NCBI GenBank assembly: GCA_900557275.1
Contig: USRX01000003.1
Location: forward strand, 104,529-168,528
DNA from: an uncultured Roseburia sp.
GTDB lineage: Bacteria; Bacillota_A; Clostridia; Lachnospirales; Lachnospiraceae
Direction of reading: 5' to 3'
DNA length: 64,000 bases
Below, one piece after another: positions 44,733 through 52,297 of the stretch. The translations under genes were made by a program, and so were the position numbers. How positions within the stretch are numbered: position 1 is the stretch's first letter; every line of letters starts with the position of its first letter. The notes under the pieces are model-generated. The model did no database searches, was not told the origin of the DNA, and was given only the letters and a program-made list of their open reading frames with translations.

Positions 44733-45400
44733 TCTTCCCCCATTACATAGCCCTCACCGATACGATTGCGAATCGGGTCATATCCAAGAGCAGTGCGAAG
44801 TTTCTTTCTCAAAGCAGAAATATGTACCCTTGTCGAATTGCTGAAATTGTCAACGCTATTGTCCCACACATGTTCAATAAGTTCTTCCTGACTTATGGGG
44901 CGACCTCTGTTTACCATAAGATATTCAAGTATGCCTGTTTCCTTGCGGGTCAACGGCAAAGGTTCACCTCCGACAATAGCCTTGCGAGATTTTGTATCAA
45001 ACGAAACATCACCGCAGGTCAGCACAACATCATTTTGAGTGAACTGTCGGAGGGTAAGACTGCGAATCCTTGCAGCAAGTTCTTCCAAATGGAACGGCTT
45101 TGCCAAATAATCGTTTGCACCTGCATCCAAACCGTCAACCTTATCAGACACTTCACTACGGGCAGACAAAATCAGCACCTTTGTGTCACGGTCGGTTTTT
45201 CTGAGTGTTCTCAAAACAGTCATACCGTCAGCACCCGGCAAATTCAAATCAAGCACAACGAGGTCAAAGTTATCGTCAGCAAGCATTTGCATTGCGGTTA
45301 TTCCGTCATAGCAACAGTCAACGCTATAAGCAAGACGCTTCATGCTACGGGCGATTGTTTCGCACAATATTCTTTCGTCCTCAACAACTAAAATATGCAT
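44729..45400 (-). CDS. OmpR-family response regulator
   Basis: 223 residues. Receiver with VVEDER, phospho-acceptor in DLVVLDLNLPG, LSARSE and the Lys in YLAKPF. C-terminal winged helix with TRKETGILEYLMVNRGRPISQEELIEHVW. First gene of the two-component operon, divergent from the CD1871A cassette with about 140 bp between. Confidence 0.96.
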   Translation of the reverse strand: MHILVVEDERILCETIARSMKRLAYSVDCCYDGITAMQMLADDNFDLVVLDLNLPGADGMTVLRTLRKTDRDTKVLILSARSEVSDKVDGLDAGANDYLAKPFHLEELAARIRSLTLRQFTQNDVVLTCGDVSFDTKSRKAIVGGEPLPLTRKETGILEYLMVNRGRPISQEELIEHVWDNSVDNFSNSTRVHISALRKKLRTALGYDPIRNRIGEGYVMGEE

Positions 45401-45435
45401 AAAAACTCTCCTTGCTTTAAAATGTATTTATTATA

Positions 45436-45444
45436 ATTATAGCA
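45436..45444 (-). promoter_or_regulatory. Extended -10 promoter of the two-component operon
   Basis: Minus strand TGCTATAAT (45444-45436), a full extended -10 element, about 35 bp before the regulator ATG. No clear -35. Confidence 0.65.
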
Positions 45445-45501
45445 CAAAAACATAAAATCTGTGTTAAATTTCTGTTCTTAACGAAAATTTTATATCCGAT
45501 G

Positions 45502-45510
45502 TGCTACAAT
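45502..45510 (+). promoter_or_regulatory. Extended -10 promoter of the CD1871A cassette
   Basis: TGCTACAAT (45502-45510), about 30 bp before the TTG start. Mirrors the divergent promoter 60 bp away. The repeated TTAA-containing stretch between them (TGTTAAAT, TCTTAACG) is a candidate regulator site. Confidence 0.6.
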
Positions 45511-45539
45511 GACGCCAGAAAATGAAAGGAGTGATTGAA

Positions 45540-45686
45540 TTGACCAGAGCAAAAAAGGCTTTATTACAGGCAGTACTGCTTGTTTCGGGAGTTATTATGC
45601 TTGGCTTCGGCGCAATGCGTGGCGAAACTGAAACCGTTTTGAGCAAGGCAATCAGGCTTTGTTTGGAGTGTGTAGGAATTGGATAA
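45540..45686 (+). CDS. CD1871A-family CXXC small membrane protein
   Basis: 48 residues, starting with TTG. One membrane helix (ALLQAVLLVSGVIMLGFGA), then RGETETVLSKAIRLCLECVGIG, the CxxC end (CLEC) typical of the CD1871A family. AAAGGAG lies 8 bases upstream of the TTG. The stop overlaps the TTG start of the next gene (ATTGGATAAA). Family members precede 4Fe-4S membrane proteins; an electron or thiol relay role is inferred. Confidence 0.8.
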   Translation: MTRAKKALLQAVLLVSGVIMLGFGAMRGETETVLSKAIRLCLECVGIG

Positions 45687-46647
45687 AAAGAAAACAAAGA
45701 ATAAAAACCATAATAAGAAAAAGTATACAGCATCAAACCAATTAGCCAAATTCCGAGGATGGATTCAGGCTGGAGCAACTCTGCTGACAAATATTCATCT
45801 GCCAAACTTTTTTAAAGGCGAAATTTATCAAGGCAAAGGCAAGGCCGTTTGTGTGCCGGGTCTGAACTGCTATTCCTGTCCTGCCGCATCGGGTGCTTGC
45901 CCAATCGGCTCATTTCAGGCGGTAGTCGGCTCGTCAAAATATAATTTTTCCTATTATATAACAGGATTTCTCATTTTGTTGGGAGTTCTGCTCGGACGCT
46001 TTATCTGCGGATTTTTGTGTCCGTTTGGTTGGTTACAGGATTTGTTGCACAAAGTCCCGACCAAAAAGTTTTCGACAAAAAAACTCAAGCCACTGACATA
46101 TATCAAATATGCAGTACTGCTGTTGGCAGTTGTTTTATTACCGGTGCTCATAGTAAATGATTTGGGGATGGGCGACCCGTATTTCTGCAAATATATATGT
46201 CCGCAAGGTGTGCTTGAGGGCGCGTTGCCACTTTCGGTAGTCAACGAAGGTATCCGCTCGGCATTGGGAAAACTGTTTTCGTGGAAACTTGTTGTGCTGT
46301 TTTCGGTAGTCGTTTTGAGCGTGCTGTTTTACAGACCGTTCTGCAAATGGATTTGCCCACTCGGTGCATTCTATGCACTGTTCAACAAGGTTTCGCTGTT
46401 TGGGATGAAGGTAGACGAGCACAAATGCGTTTCGTGCGGTAAATGTGCAAAGGTGTGCAAAATGGATGTTGATGTTACAAAAACACCTAACAGCACCGAA
46501 TGTATCCGATGCGGAAAGTGCATAAGTGCCTGTCCTACCGAAGCGGTCAGCTTTCAATACGGCTTTGGCTTGCTTAGAAAAACAGTAGACGAAAACGCAA
46601 AAATCAAAAGCAAAACAAGTAAAAACAAAACAAAAGAGGAATTATAA
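45679..46647 (+). CDS. NapH/YccM-like 4Fe-4S membrane protein
   Basis: 322 residues, TTG start coupled to the upstream stop. Four to five membrane segments, a Cys-rich loop (GLNCYSCPAASGACPIGS), GRFICGFLCPFGW, KYICPQG, KWICPLGAF, and two ferredoxin-type clusters near the C-terminus (CVSCGKCAKVCKMDVD and CIRCGKCISACPTEAV). It passes electrons across the membrane, probably to the TlpA-like protein downstream. Charged Lys-rich tail. Confidence 0.9.
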   Translation: MDKKKTKNKNHNKKKYTASNQLAKFRGWIQAGATLLTNIHLPNFFKGEIYQGKGKAVCVPGLNCYSCPAASGACPIGSFQAVVGSSKYNFSYYITGFLILLGVLLGRFICGFLCPFGWLQDLLHKVPTKKFSTKKLKPLTYIKYAVLLLAVVLLPVLIVNDLGMGDPYFCKYICPQGVLEGALPLSVVNEGIRSALGKLFSWKLVVLFSVVVLSVLFYRPFCKWICPLGAFYALFNKVSLFGMKVDEHKCVSCGKCAKVCKMDVDVTKTPNSTECIRCGKCISACPTEAVSFQYGFGLLRKTVDENAKIKSKTSKNKTKEEL

Positions 46648-46660
46648 CGGAGGAATAATT

Positions 46661-47629
46661 ATGAAATTTTCAAAACTCTCAAAAATCTTAACACTAGTAT
46701 TATTAGTTTTTGTATTGGCAATCAGCCTTACTGCTTGCTCAACATCAAAAAACAACAAAGACGAAAAACAATCAACAGATTCAAGTATTTCAACCTTGAT
46801 TGCAACAGAACCGAACAGCGCTGACGAGGCTTCAAAGCTCCACAATCAGCTTATGGAAAAAGAAAACGAAATCTTGTCAACAGACACAGCTCTTTGGGAA
46901 AAAGTATTTATGGCTTCAAACAAAGACACTCCAATGATTGAGGACGGCACAAACTACGGTGACTTCCTTCTCAAGACAATTGAGGGTGCAAAGGACCAAT
47001 TCACAGATGAGGAATACAAAAAACTCGTTGCCGGTGCAGAACAAATCAAGGAAATTGAGGGCAAACTCACAATCTTGGAGCAAAAATACCCTGAATGTGC
47101 AAATGCACCTTCAAACGGTGACAGCGTTCCGGCTGACAGCAACGGCGTTATTTCAAACAGCGGTGACGCAACAAGTTTTCCGTCATTCGACGGCAAGGAC
47201 CTTGATGGCAACGATGTAAAGAGCAGTGACCTTTTCAAAAGCAACAATGTAACAGTTGTTAACTACTGGTTCAGCACTTGCAAGCCATGTGTCGGCGAAC
47301 TTCCGGAATTAGAAGCACTCAACAAGAAACTTGCTGAAAAAGGCGGTCAGGTTGTCGGCATCAACACATTCACAATTGACGGCGACAAGACAGCAATTTC
47401 AGAAGCAAAGGACATCCTTTCAAATAAAGGTGTAACATACAAGAACATTTGGTTTGATTCAAACAGCGATGCAGGCAAGTTCACATCAGGCATTTTCTCT
47501 TACCCAACAACATATGTTGTCGACAAGAACGGCAACATTGTAGGCGAGCCAATCGTTGGTGCAATCACTGAAAAAAATCAAGCAAAGACACTTGAAAAAC
47601 TCATAGACCAGGCTTTACAGGTCAAATAA
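46661..47629 (+). CDS. TlpA/ResA-like thioredoxin lipoprotein
   Basis: 322 residues. Lipoprotein signal with lipobox LTAC (Cys26), an acidic helical region, then a thioredoxin fold with NYWFSTCKPCVGELPELEAL (Cys207, Cys210), and GIFSYPTTYVVDKNGNIVG containing the cis-Pro. Acts outside the membrane as a thiol-disulfide reductant, presumably fed by the 4Fe-4S protein. GGAGGAAT precedes the ATG. Confidence 0.92.
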   Translation: MKFSKLSKILTLVLLVFVLAISLTACSTSKNNKDEKQSTDSSISTLIATEPNSADEASKLHNQLMEKENEILSTDTALWEKVFMASNKDTPMIEDGTNYGDFLLKTIEGAKDQFTDEEYKKLVAGAEQIKEIEGKLTILEQKYPECANAPSNGDSVPADSNGVISNSGDATSFPSFDGKDLDGNDVKSSDLFKSNNVTVVNYWFSTCKPCVGELPELEALNKKLAEKGGQVVGINTFTIDGDKTAISEAKDILSNKGVTYKNIWFDSNSDAGKFTSGIFSYPTTYVVDKNGNIVGEPIVGAITEKNQAKTLEKLIDQALQVK

Positions 47630-47788
47630 GAATAAAGCATAAAGTGATAACCTCTCCCGAATTGAACTGCCCCAAGTTGTGCAGACAGCACAAAAAAACA
47701 GGTCTATGGTAGAATAATTAAATTTTAAGCAACAAACTGATTTCGTTTTTCTAACGGAGTCAGTTTTGTTTTGTTTGAATACGGTAAT

Positions 47789-47956
47789 AAAAACAATATG
47801 ATACTTACAATTCCATTTTGTGTGTGATAAACTATTATTATCCATATGGATACCTCCTTTACTAGATAATGCGGTTGGCGAACCTATCATTATTATAGCA
47901 CTGGAGGTTTTATACTGTAAGCTGAAGCATCTTCAACCACCCGCACAGGTGGTTTA
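47789..47956 (-). mobile_element. Truncated IS200 left end with first 19 codons of tnpA
   Basis: Minus strand ATG at 47845 opens MDNNSLSHTKWNCKYHIVF, matching the start of the TnpA at 42911-43384 (MDTNSLAHTKWECKYHIVF), then similarity stops at 47789. Upstream are the same kinds of end structures, an imperfect GGAGG repeat and the hairpin ACCACC/GGTGGT (about 47937-47956). Same orientation as the full copy. Confidence 0.8.
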
Positions 47957-48027
47957 TTTGTTTTCCAAAGTTCCGTTTTTCGGATCAACGAAAAACTCCA
48001 CAATGCAAAACAGGGCCTTGCCCTAAT

Positions 48028-48084
48028 AAAAAAAGAAAGCCGGTATAACAGAGGGCATTTCTGTTATACCGACTTTCTTTTTTT
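48028..48084. terminator. Terminator of the hydrogenase-flavoprotein operon
   Basis: Near-perfect 25-bp arms (AAAGAAAGCCGGTATAACAGA / TCTGTTATACCGACTTTCTTT region) with a short loop and A/T tails on both sides, 68 bp past the flavoprotein stop. Works in both directions. Confidence 0.92.
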
Positions 48085-48151
48085 AATTTTCACACTAAAC
48101 AAATCAGAAAAATATCTTCAACTCAAAATTCTTCAAAAATATTATCCCGAA

Positions 48152-49858
48152 TTACTTCGCCCACACTTCCGGTTTCCACCGATACCGCTCAAACGGAATC
48201 CGTTCAAAGGAAACTACCGGTCTTCCATCTGCGCCTTTGTCCACGCAGATCCATTTGGTAAAGTTGGCATCATCACGCTCCGTATAATCGCCGCGCACAT
48301 GATAGCCCCTGGTTTCTTTTCTCGCCTGATAGGTCATATACATGATCTCCAGCATATCAATCATTCTTCTTGCTTCTACCGCTTTGAACAGATGATGACC
48401 ATCCCCTTTCGGCACACAGATCATTTCACTGAAATGTGCTCTCAGATCAGCCAGATCTTCTAGCACCACATTCATGGTTTCTTCTGTTTTGTTGACGCTG
48501 TTTTCCGGCATACAGATCAGTCTTGACAGATAATGAATCATGCGATATGGCAGTTTCTCTCCGGTATAATCATAAACTTCATAAATTCTATCTTTAAATT
48601 TCTGCACCTGATCGATATCCACTTCCTCAAGTTCAATCTGATCGATCTCTGATGCAATGGATGCAGCAGTTCTGAGCGCAGTACGGGCTGCATTGCCTAC
48701 GCCGTCACCATGTACCCAGCTTCCGTGCGCCGTTCCACACATGGAGATAAATCCAACAGCCCACAGTTTATCGACGGTCGTCTTTCCTTCCAGGTCTGCT
48801 CTCAACGGACGGGTAGCTACCCTTGCCAGCAGAGAGACTTCCGGTTTTCCAAGCACATCCCCATCACTGAGAGAACGGATAAATTTACTCAGCGCCACTC
48901 TCTTTTTCATAAGAATACCCTGATTAAAGCCTTCTCCCTCTGTCGTACTGGTGGATGGCAGTTTTGAATAGTCCGCATACAACGGTCCATTTCCATCTGC
49001 GACTTCTTTTAACATACCACGGATCAGAGCAACTTCAATATCTTCAAAATCTGTACAATGATATTTTTCAAACAGATTTTCTCCCAGTCGGTTAAATACA
49101 ACCCAATGCATGCCGTAAATATAGTTTCCGGTGTTTCTTAAGCAAAGATCATACTGCAGCAGCTGCTCGACATTTCGAAGCTGACCGCCAGCCTCATAAG
49201 CGGCATACAGAGCAGTCGCCGGGGAAAAGAACATATCCTTTGCCGTAGCGCTGAAATCCGCTGCTGCCATGACTACTGCTTTTGCACGAATAATGCAAAA
49301 TTCCGTTGTATCGATATTGAAGCCGACAGCTCCCACTGCTTTTCCGTTTTTTGTAAGGATGTCTGTAAAATACGTCCGCTCCAGTACACGGGCGCCGCCT
49401 TCCAGTGCTTTCTGCGCAAAACCATTTACAAAATCAATGTCAAGGTTTGCGGAAGATACCAGTTTTCCGTCAAATTCTTTATGGTAATGAAAAGAACCAT
49501 CCGGATTATGGGAAAATTTTCCACCCAGTCGCTCCAGCTCCTGCAGATAGGTATAACCGTCTTTCTGATACTCTACCATATACTCCTGATCGTTCAGATA
49601 CATACCATGCTGATTGGTCTTTACCTGCTCTTCACAGAAAGTATCCAGATCATCTTCCGGCGCCATCATTACAATTCCATGGCCTGCTTTCGTAGAATCT
49701 CCTGTATATCCATAATATCCTTTTTCCACAAGTAAAATCTGTGCCGATGGATTCAGTTCATGTACTTTGGCTGCTGTGATTGTTCCACCAAGTCCCCCTC
49801 CGATGATCAGGATATCTGTAGTAAATACATTTCCGATCTCATTTAACTCTTTCTTCAT
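48152..49858 (-). CDS. FrdA/AprA-like FAD-dependent reductase subunit
   Basis: 568 residues from the ATG at 49858 (GGGGGAATCTGAG upstream). FAD dinucleotide motif DILIIGGGLGGTITAAK, then GYTGDSTKAGHGI, and C-terminal KETRGYHVRGDYTERDD as in fumarate reductase/adenylylsulfate reductase flavoproteins. It reduces or oxidises a substrate at FAD with electrons probably supplied by the ferredoxin next door. Catalytic residues cannot be matched well enough to name the substrate. Last gene of the hydrogenase operon. Confidence 0.8.
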   Translation of the reverse strand: MKKELNEIGNVFTTDILIIGGGLGGTITAAKVHELNPSAQILLVEKGYYGYTGDSTKAGHGIVMMAPEDDLDTFCEEQVKTNQHGMYLNDQEYMVEYQKDGYTYLQELERLGGKFSHNPDGSFHYHKEFDGKLVSSANLDIDFVNGFAQKALEGGARVLERTYFTDILTKNGKAVGAVGFNIDTTEFCIIRAKAVVMAAADFSATAKDMFFSPATALYAAYEAGGQLRNVEQLLQYDLCLRNTGNYIYGMHWVVFNRLGENLFEKYHCTDFEDIEVALIRGMLKEVADGNGPLYADYSKLPSTSTTEGEGFNQGILMKKRVALSKFIRSLSDGDVLGKPEVSLLARVATRPLRADLEGKTTVDKLWAVGFISMCGTAHGSWVHGDGVGNAARTALRTAASIASEIDQIELEEVDIDQVQKFKDRIYEVYDYTGEKLPYRMIHYLSRLICMPENSVNKTEETMNVVLEDLADLRAHFSEMICVPKGDGHHLFKAVEARRMIDMLEIMYMTYQARKETRGYHVRGDYTERDDANFTKWICVDKGADGRPVVSFERIPFERYRWKPEVWAK

Positions 49859-49859
49859 C

Positions 49860-50153
49860 TCAGATTCCCCCTTCATCATTCAATCCCAGACTGTCATAGA
49901 CCGGATCATAAAATGCCACGGTTGCCGGTTCCACATGGATTGCCCCTGCAGGGCAGTAAAACATGCACTGACAGCATTCTACACACTCTTCAGAATATGC
50001 TGCTACAGAAAGCTTCTTTTCTTTATCCCATTTATATACATCATAGCAGCAGGTACGGATACATTTCTGACATCCCATGCAAAGATCTGGATCAACGGTT
50101 ACTTTCGCCAGTCTTCTGCTGTCTTCTCCCATTTTTCTGATTCTGTCATTCAT
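49860..50153 (-). CDS. Two-[4Fe-4S] ferredoxin subunit
   Basis: 97 residues with two CxxCxxCxxxC clusters: CMGCQKCIRTCCYDVY and CVECCQCMFYCPAGAI, with an acidic C-terminal tail. Shares ATGA overlap with the hydrogenase and is 1 base from the flavoprotein start. Likely shuttles electrons between hydrogenase and flavoprotein. Confidence 0.9.
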   Translation of the reverse strand: MNDRIRKMGEDSRRLAKVTVDPDLCMGCQKCIRTCCYDVYKWDKEKKLSVAAYSEECVECCQCMFYCPAGAIHVEPATVAFYDPVYDSLGLNDEGGI

Positions 50154-51901
50154 GCCTGTTCCCCCTTTGCCTGATACGTCGTATGAAGATATCTGTGTGC
50201 TTTATCGCTGCCTGGTTCGCCCAGACAAGTATCATAAATCTCTTTAATCGCAGAGTTTTCATAAGATCTTCGGACAGAGCTCTGCGCGTCCAGACGATAC
50301 AGGCTCTCTGCTCTCTTCTTACGGATGTCGATAATGGTACGTTTTTCAGCAGTCTGCTGTGGCTGTCCGCCGCCATTGACGCAGCCGCCTGGGCATGCCA
50401 TGACTTCTACAAAATCATATGCCGCTTCTCCGGCCTGCATCTTCTTCAGGAGTTCCTCCAGGTTATGAAGACCACTGACTGCCGCCACGCGCACACGTTG
50501 GTCTCCGATCTCATACACAGCTTCTTTTACACCGTCCACGCCACGCACTTCCTGATAGTCCAGTTTTTCCTGCGGTGTTCCATTTACCCAGTCATTTGCA
50601 GTACGAAGAGCTGCTTCCATGACACCGCCGGTTACGCCAAAAATAGTGCCCGCACCGGAACCAATACCAAGCGGACTGTCAAATTCCTCATTTTCCAGTT
50701 CCATAAAGGATATATCTGCCTGTTGGATCATTCTTCCAAGCTCACGGTTTGTAATGGAGAAATCCACATCCGGAACACCTGCCGCAGCTTCATCTTTTCT
50801 TGCAAGTTCTTTCTTTTTCGCAGTACACGGCATAACGCTGACTACAACGATACGATCTTTGTCAATACTTTCTTTCTCAGCAAGATATGTTTTTACCATT
50901 GCCCCGAACATCTGCTGTGGAGATTTGCAGCTGGAAATCTGACCTAACAGTTCGCCATGCACATTCTCACAATAGCTGATCCATCCCGGACAACAGGACG
51001 TATACATTGGAAGATTTTCCCCTGATCTCAGACGCTGTAAAAATTCATGGGCTTCTTCCATGATTGTAAGGTCTGCGCCCAGTACGGTATCAAATACACG
51101 GTCAAATCCCAGTCTGCGCAATGCTGCTGCCAGTTTTCCTTTTGTCTCGGAACCGATGGGGTAATTTTCAAACATTTCTCCGATGCTTGCCCGTACAGAC
51201 GGAGCTACCTGAACGACCACATATTTTTCCGGATCCCGGATCAGTTCAAAGATACGATCTGTATCATCCCGTTCACGCAATGCACCCACCGGACAGACAG
51301 CGATACACTGTCCACAGCTGACACAGCCGCTCTCTTCCAGTGTTCCATTTGAAGCAATGACTTTTCCTTCAAAACCTTCTCCATCCATTTTGATGGCGCC
51401 AATGCCCTGTCCCTGTTCACAGGCTGCAATACATCTGCCACAACGGATGCATTTGTTATGATCCCGGATAATAATGCCGTCTTCTTCTGCGGAATATTTC
51501 TTATATGCTTTCTCCGCTGCTTTTTTTGTCGTCCGAAGCACATACTGGATCTCCTGCAATTCACAGTTACCAGTACGATGACAGTTTCTGCAATCCAGGT
51601 CATGATGCGCAAGGATCTGGTTCAGCGCCTGCTTCTGTCTTTCCCGGATCTCAGGTGAATTGGTCGTGATCTCCATCCCGTCTTCTACGGGTGTGATACT
51701 GGCATTTATGATTCCCTTTCCTGCCACTTCTGCAACACACAGTCCACTGGTATCTTCCTGCTGAACGCCTTTCAGATAGTTCAGAGAAAGAATATCGATA
51801 TCAAACTGTGTAGATGCATATTTGTCTTCTCTGGAAGCCTCCAGTACAGTAGCGCCTTCTCTCGCCTGCACCGGATTTCCGTTGATCGTAATATGTAACA
51901 T
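50150..51901 (-). CDS. [FeFe]-hydrogenase
   Basis: 583 residues from the ATG at 51901 (GGGAGGATAATCGTT upstream). N-terminal ferredoxin-like domain, His-ligated cluster (HDLDCRNCHRTGNC), two [4Fe-4S] clusters (CIRCGRCIAAC, CVSCGQCIAVC), H-cluster motifs TSCCPGW, MPCTAKKKE and MACPGGCVNGGGQP, and a C-terminal small-subunit-like tail (RRSYENSAI, AHRYLHTTYQ). The N-terminal [2Fe-2S] domain keeps only one of four ligand Cys (Asn41, Ser52, Cys55, Ser68). Oxidises or evolves H2. Confidence 0.93.
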   Translation of the reverse strand: MLHITINGNPVQAREGATVLEASREDKYASTQFDIDILSLNYLKGVQQEDTSGLCVAEVAGKGIINASITPVEDGMEITTNSPEIRERQKQALNQILAHHDLDCRNCHRTGNCELQEIQYVLRTTKKAAEKAYKKYSAEEDGIIIRDHNKCIRCGRCIAACEQGQGIGAIKMDGEGFEGKVIASNGTLEESGCVSCGQCIAVCPVGALRERDDTDRIFELIRDPEKYVVVQVAPSVRASIGEMFENYPIGSETKGKLAAALRRLGFDRVFDTVLGADLTIMEEAHEFLQRLRSGENLPMYTSCCPGWISYCENVHGELLGQISSCKSPQQMFGAMVKTYLAEKESIDKDRIVVVSVMPCTAKKKELARKDEAAAGVPDVDFSITNRELGRMIQQADISFMELENEEFDSPLGIGSGAGTIFGVTGGVMEAALRTANDWVNGTPQEKLDYQEVRGVDGVKEAVYEIGDQRVRVAAVSGLHNLEELLKKMQAGEAAYDFVEVMACPGGCVNGGGQPQQTAEKRTIIDIRKKRAESLYRLDAQSSVRRSYENSAIKEIYDTCLGEPGSDKAHRYLHTTYQAKGEQA

Positions 51902-52297
51902 AACGATTATCCTCCCGTCTTCCTGTACCCCGGAATCGTCTTTCAAATATTCTTCCGGTCATACAGTTCTTTTTGCTATTCCTGTTTCTACTTGTTGTAA
52001 AACTTTTATACAAGAATCATATCATAACTGTTTCCATCAGAAATTAATGATTTTCTTACAAAAAAAACCTGTTTTTCGTCAATGAATGATGAAAAAATTT
52101 CTTATTTCGGATAATAGTGTATAAACTCTATTCGTTTCTTTTCAATTACAATAAGGATGGGAAATTTCTTGTTTATAGAAATCTCCTTCCGAAAAGTTTC
52201 CATATATCAGACTCCTGTCCCATCTGACAAATAGATGAAAACATTTCCAACCATCATAAGGTTATAGAACGCAAAATACAGAAATGGAGTGATACCT
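51902..52297. other. Divergent regulatory region, hydrogenase operon / PucR-type gene
   Basis: 396 bp, AT-rich, no gene. It holds the Rex-like site (51995-52013) about 100 bp before the hydrogenase start. Promoter boxes are not clear enough to call on either strand. Confidence 0.6.
51995..52013. promoter_or_regulatory. Rex-like palindrome upstream of the hydrogenase
   Basis: TTGTAAAA-CTT-TTATACAA (51995-52013), 8-bp arms with one mismatch. Similar to the Rex operator pattern TTGTTAANNNNTTAACAA, but spacing and inner bases differ. Rex commonly controls clostridial hydrogenases. Confidence 0.35.

Larger units (their letters stand above)
47630..48151. other. Right junction of the island with IS remnants
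   Basis: No intact gene. From left: a stretch (47650-47780) that looks like the end of another insertion element (CTGCCCCAAGTTGTGCAGACAG), the IS200 left-end remnant (47789-47956), and the strong terminator of the flavoprotein operon (48028-48084). Confidence 0.6.

Noticed and set aside
47650..47780. Full insertion sequence next to the IS200 remnant
   Set aside because: The GGGGCAGTTCAA-like end resembles an IS3-type border, but no transposase is present and only one end is seen.
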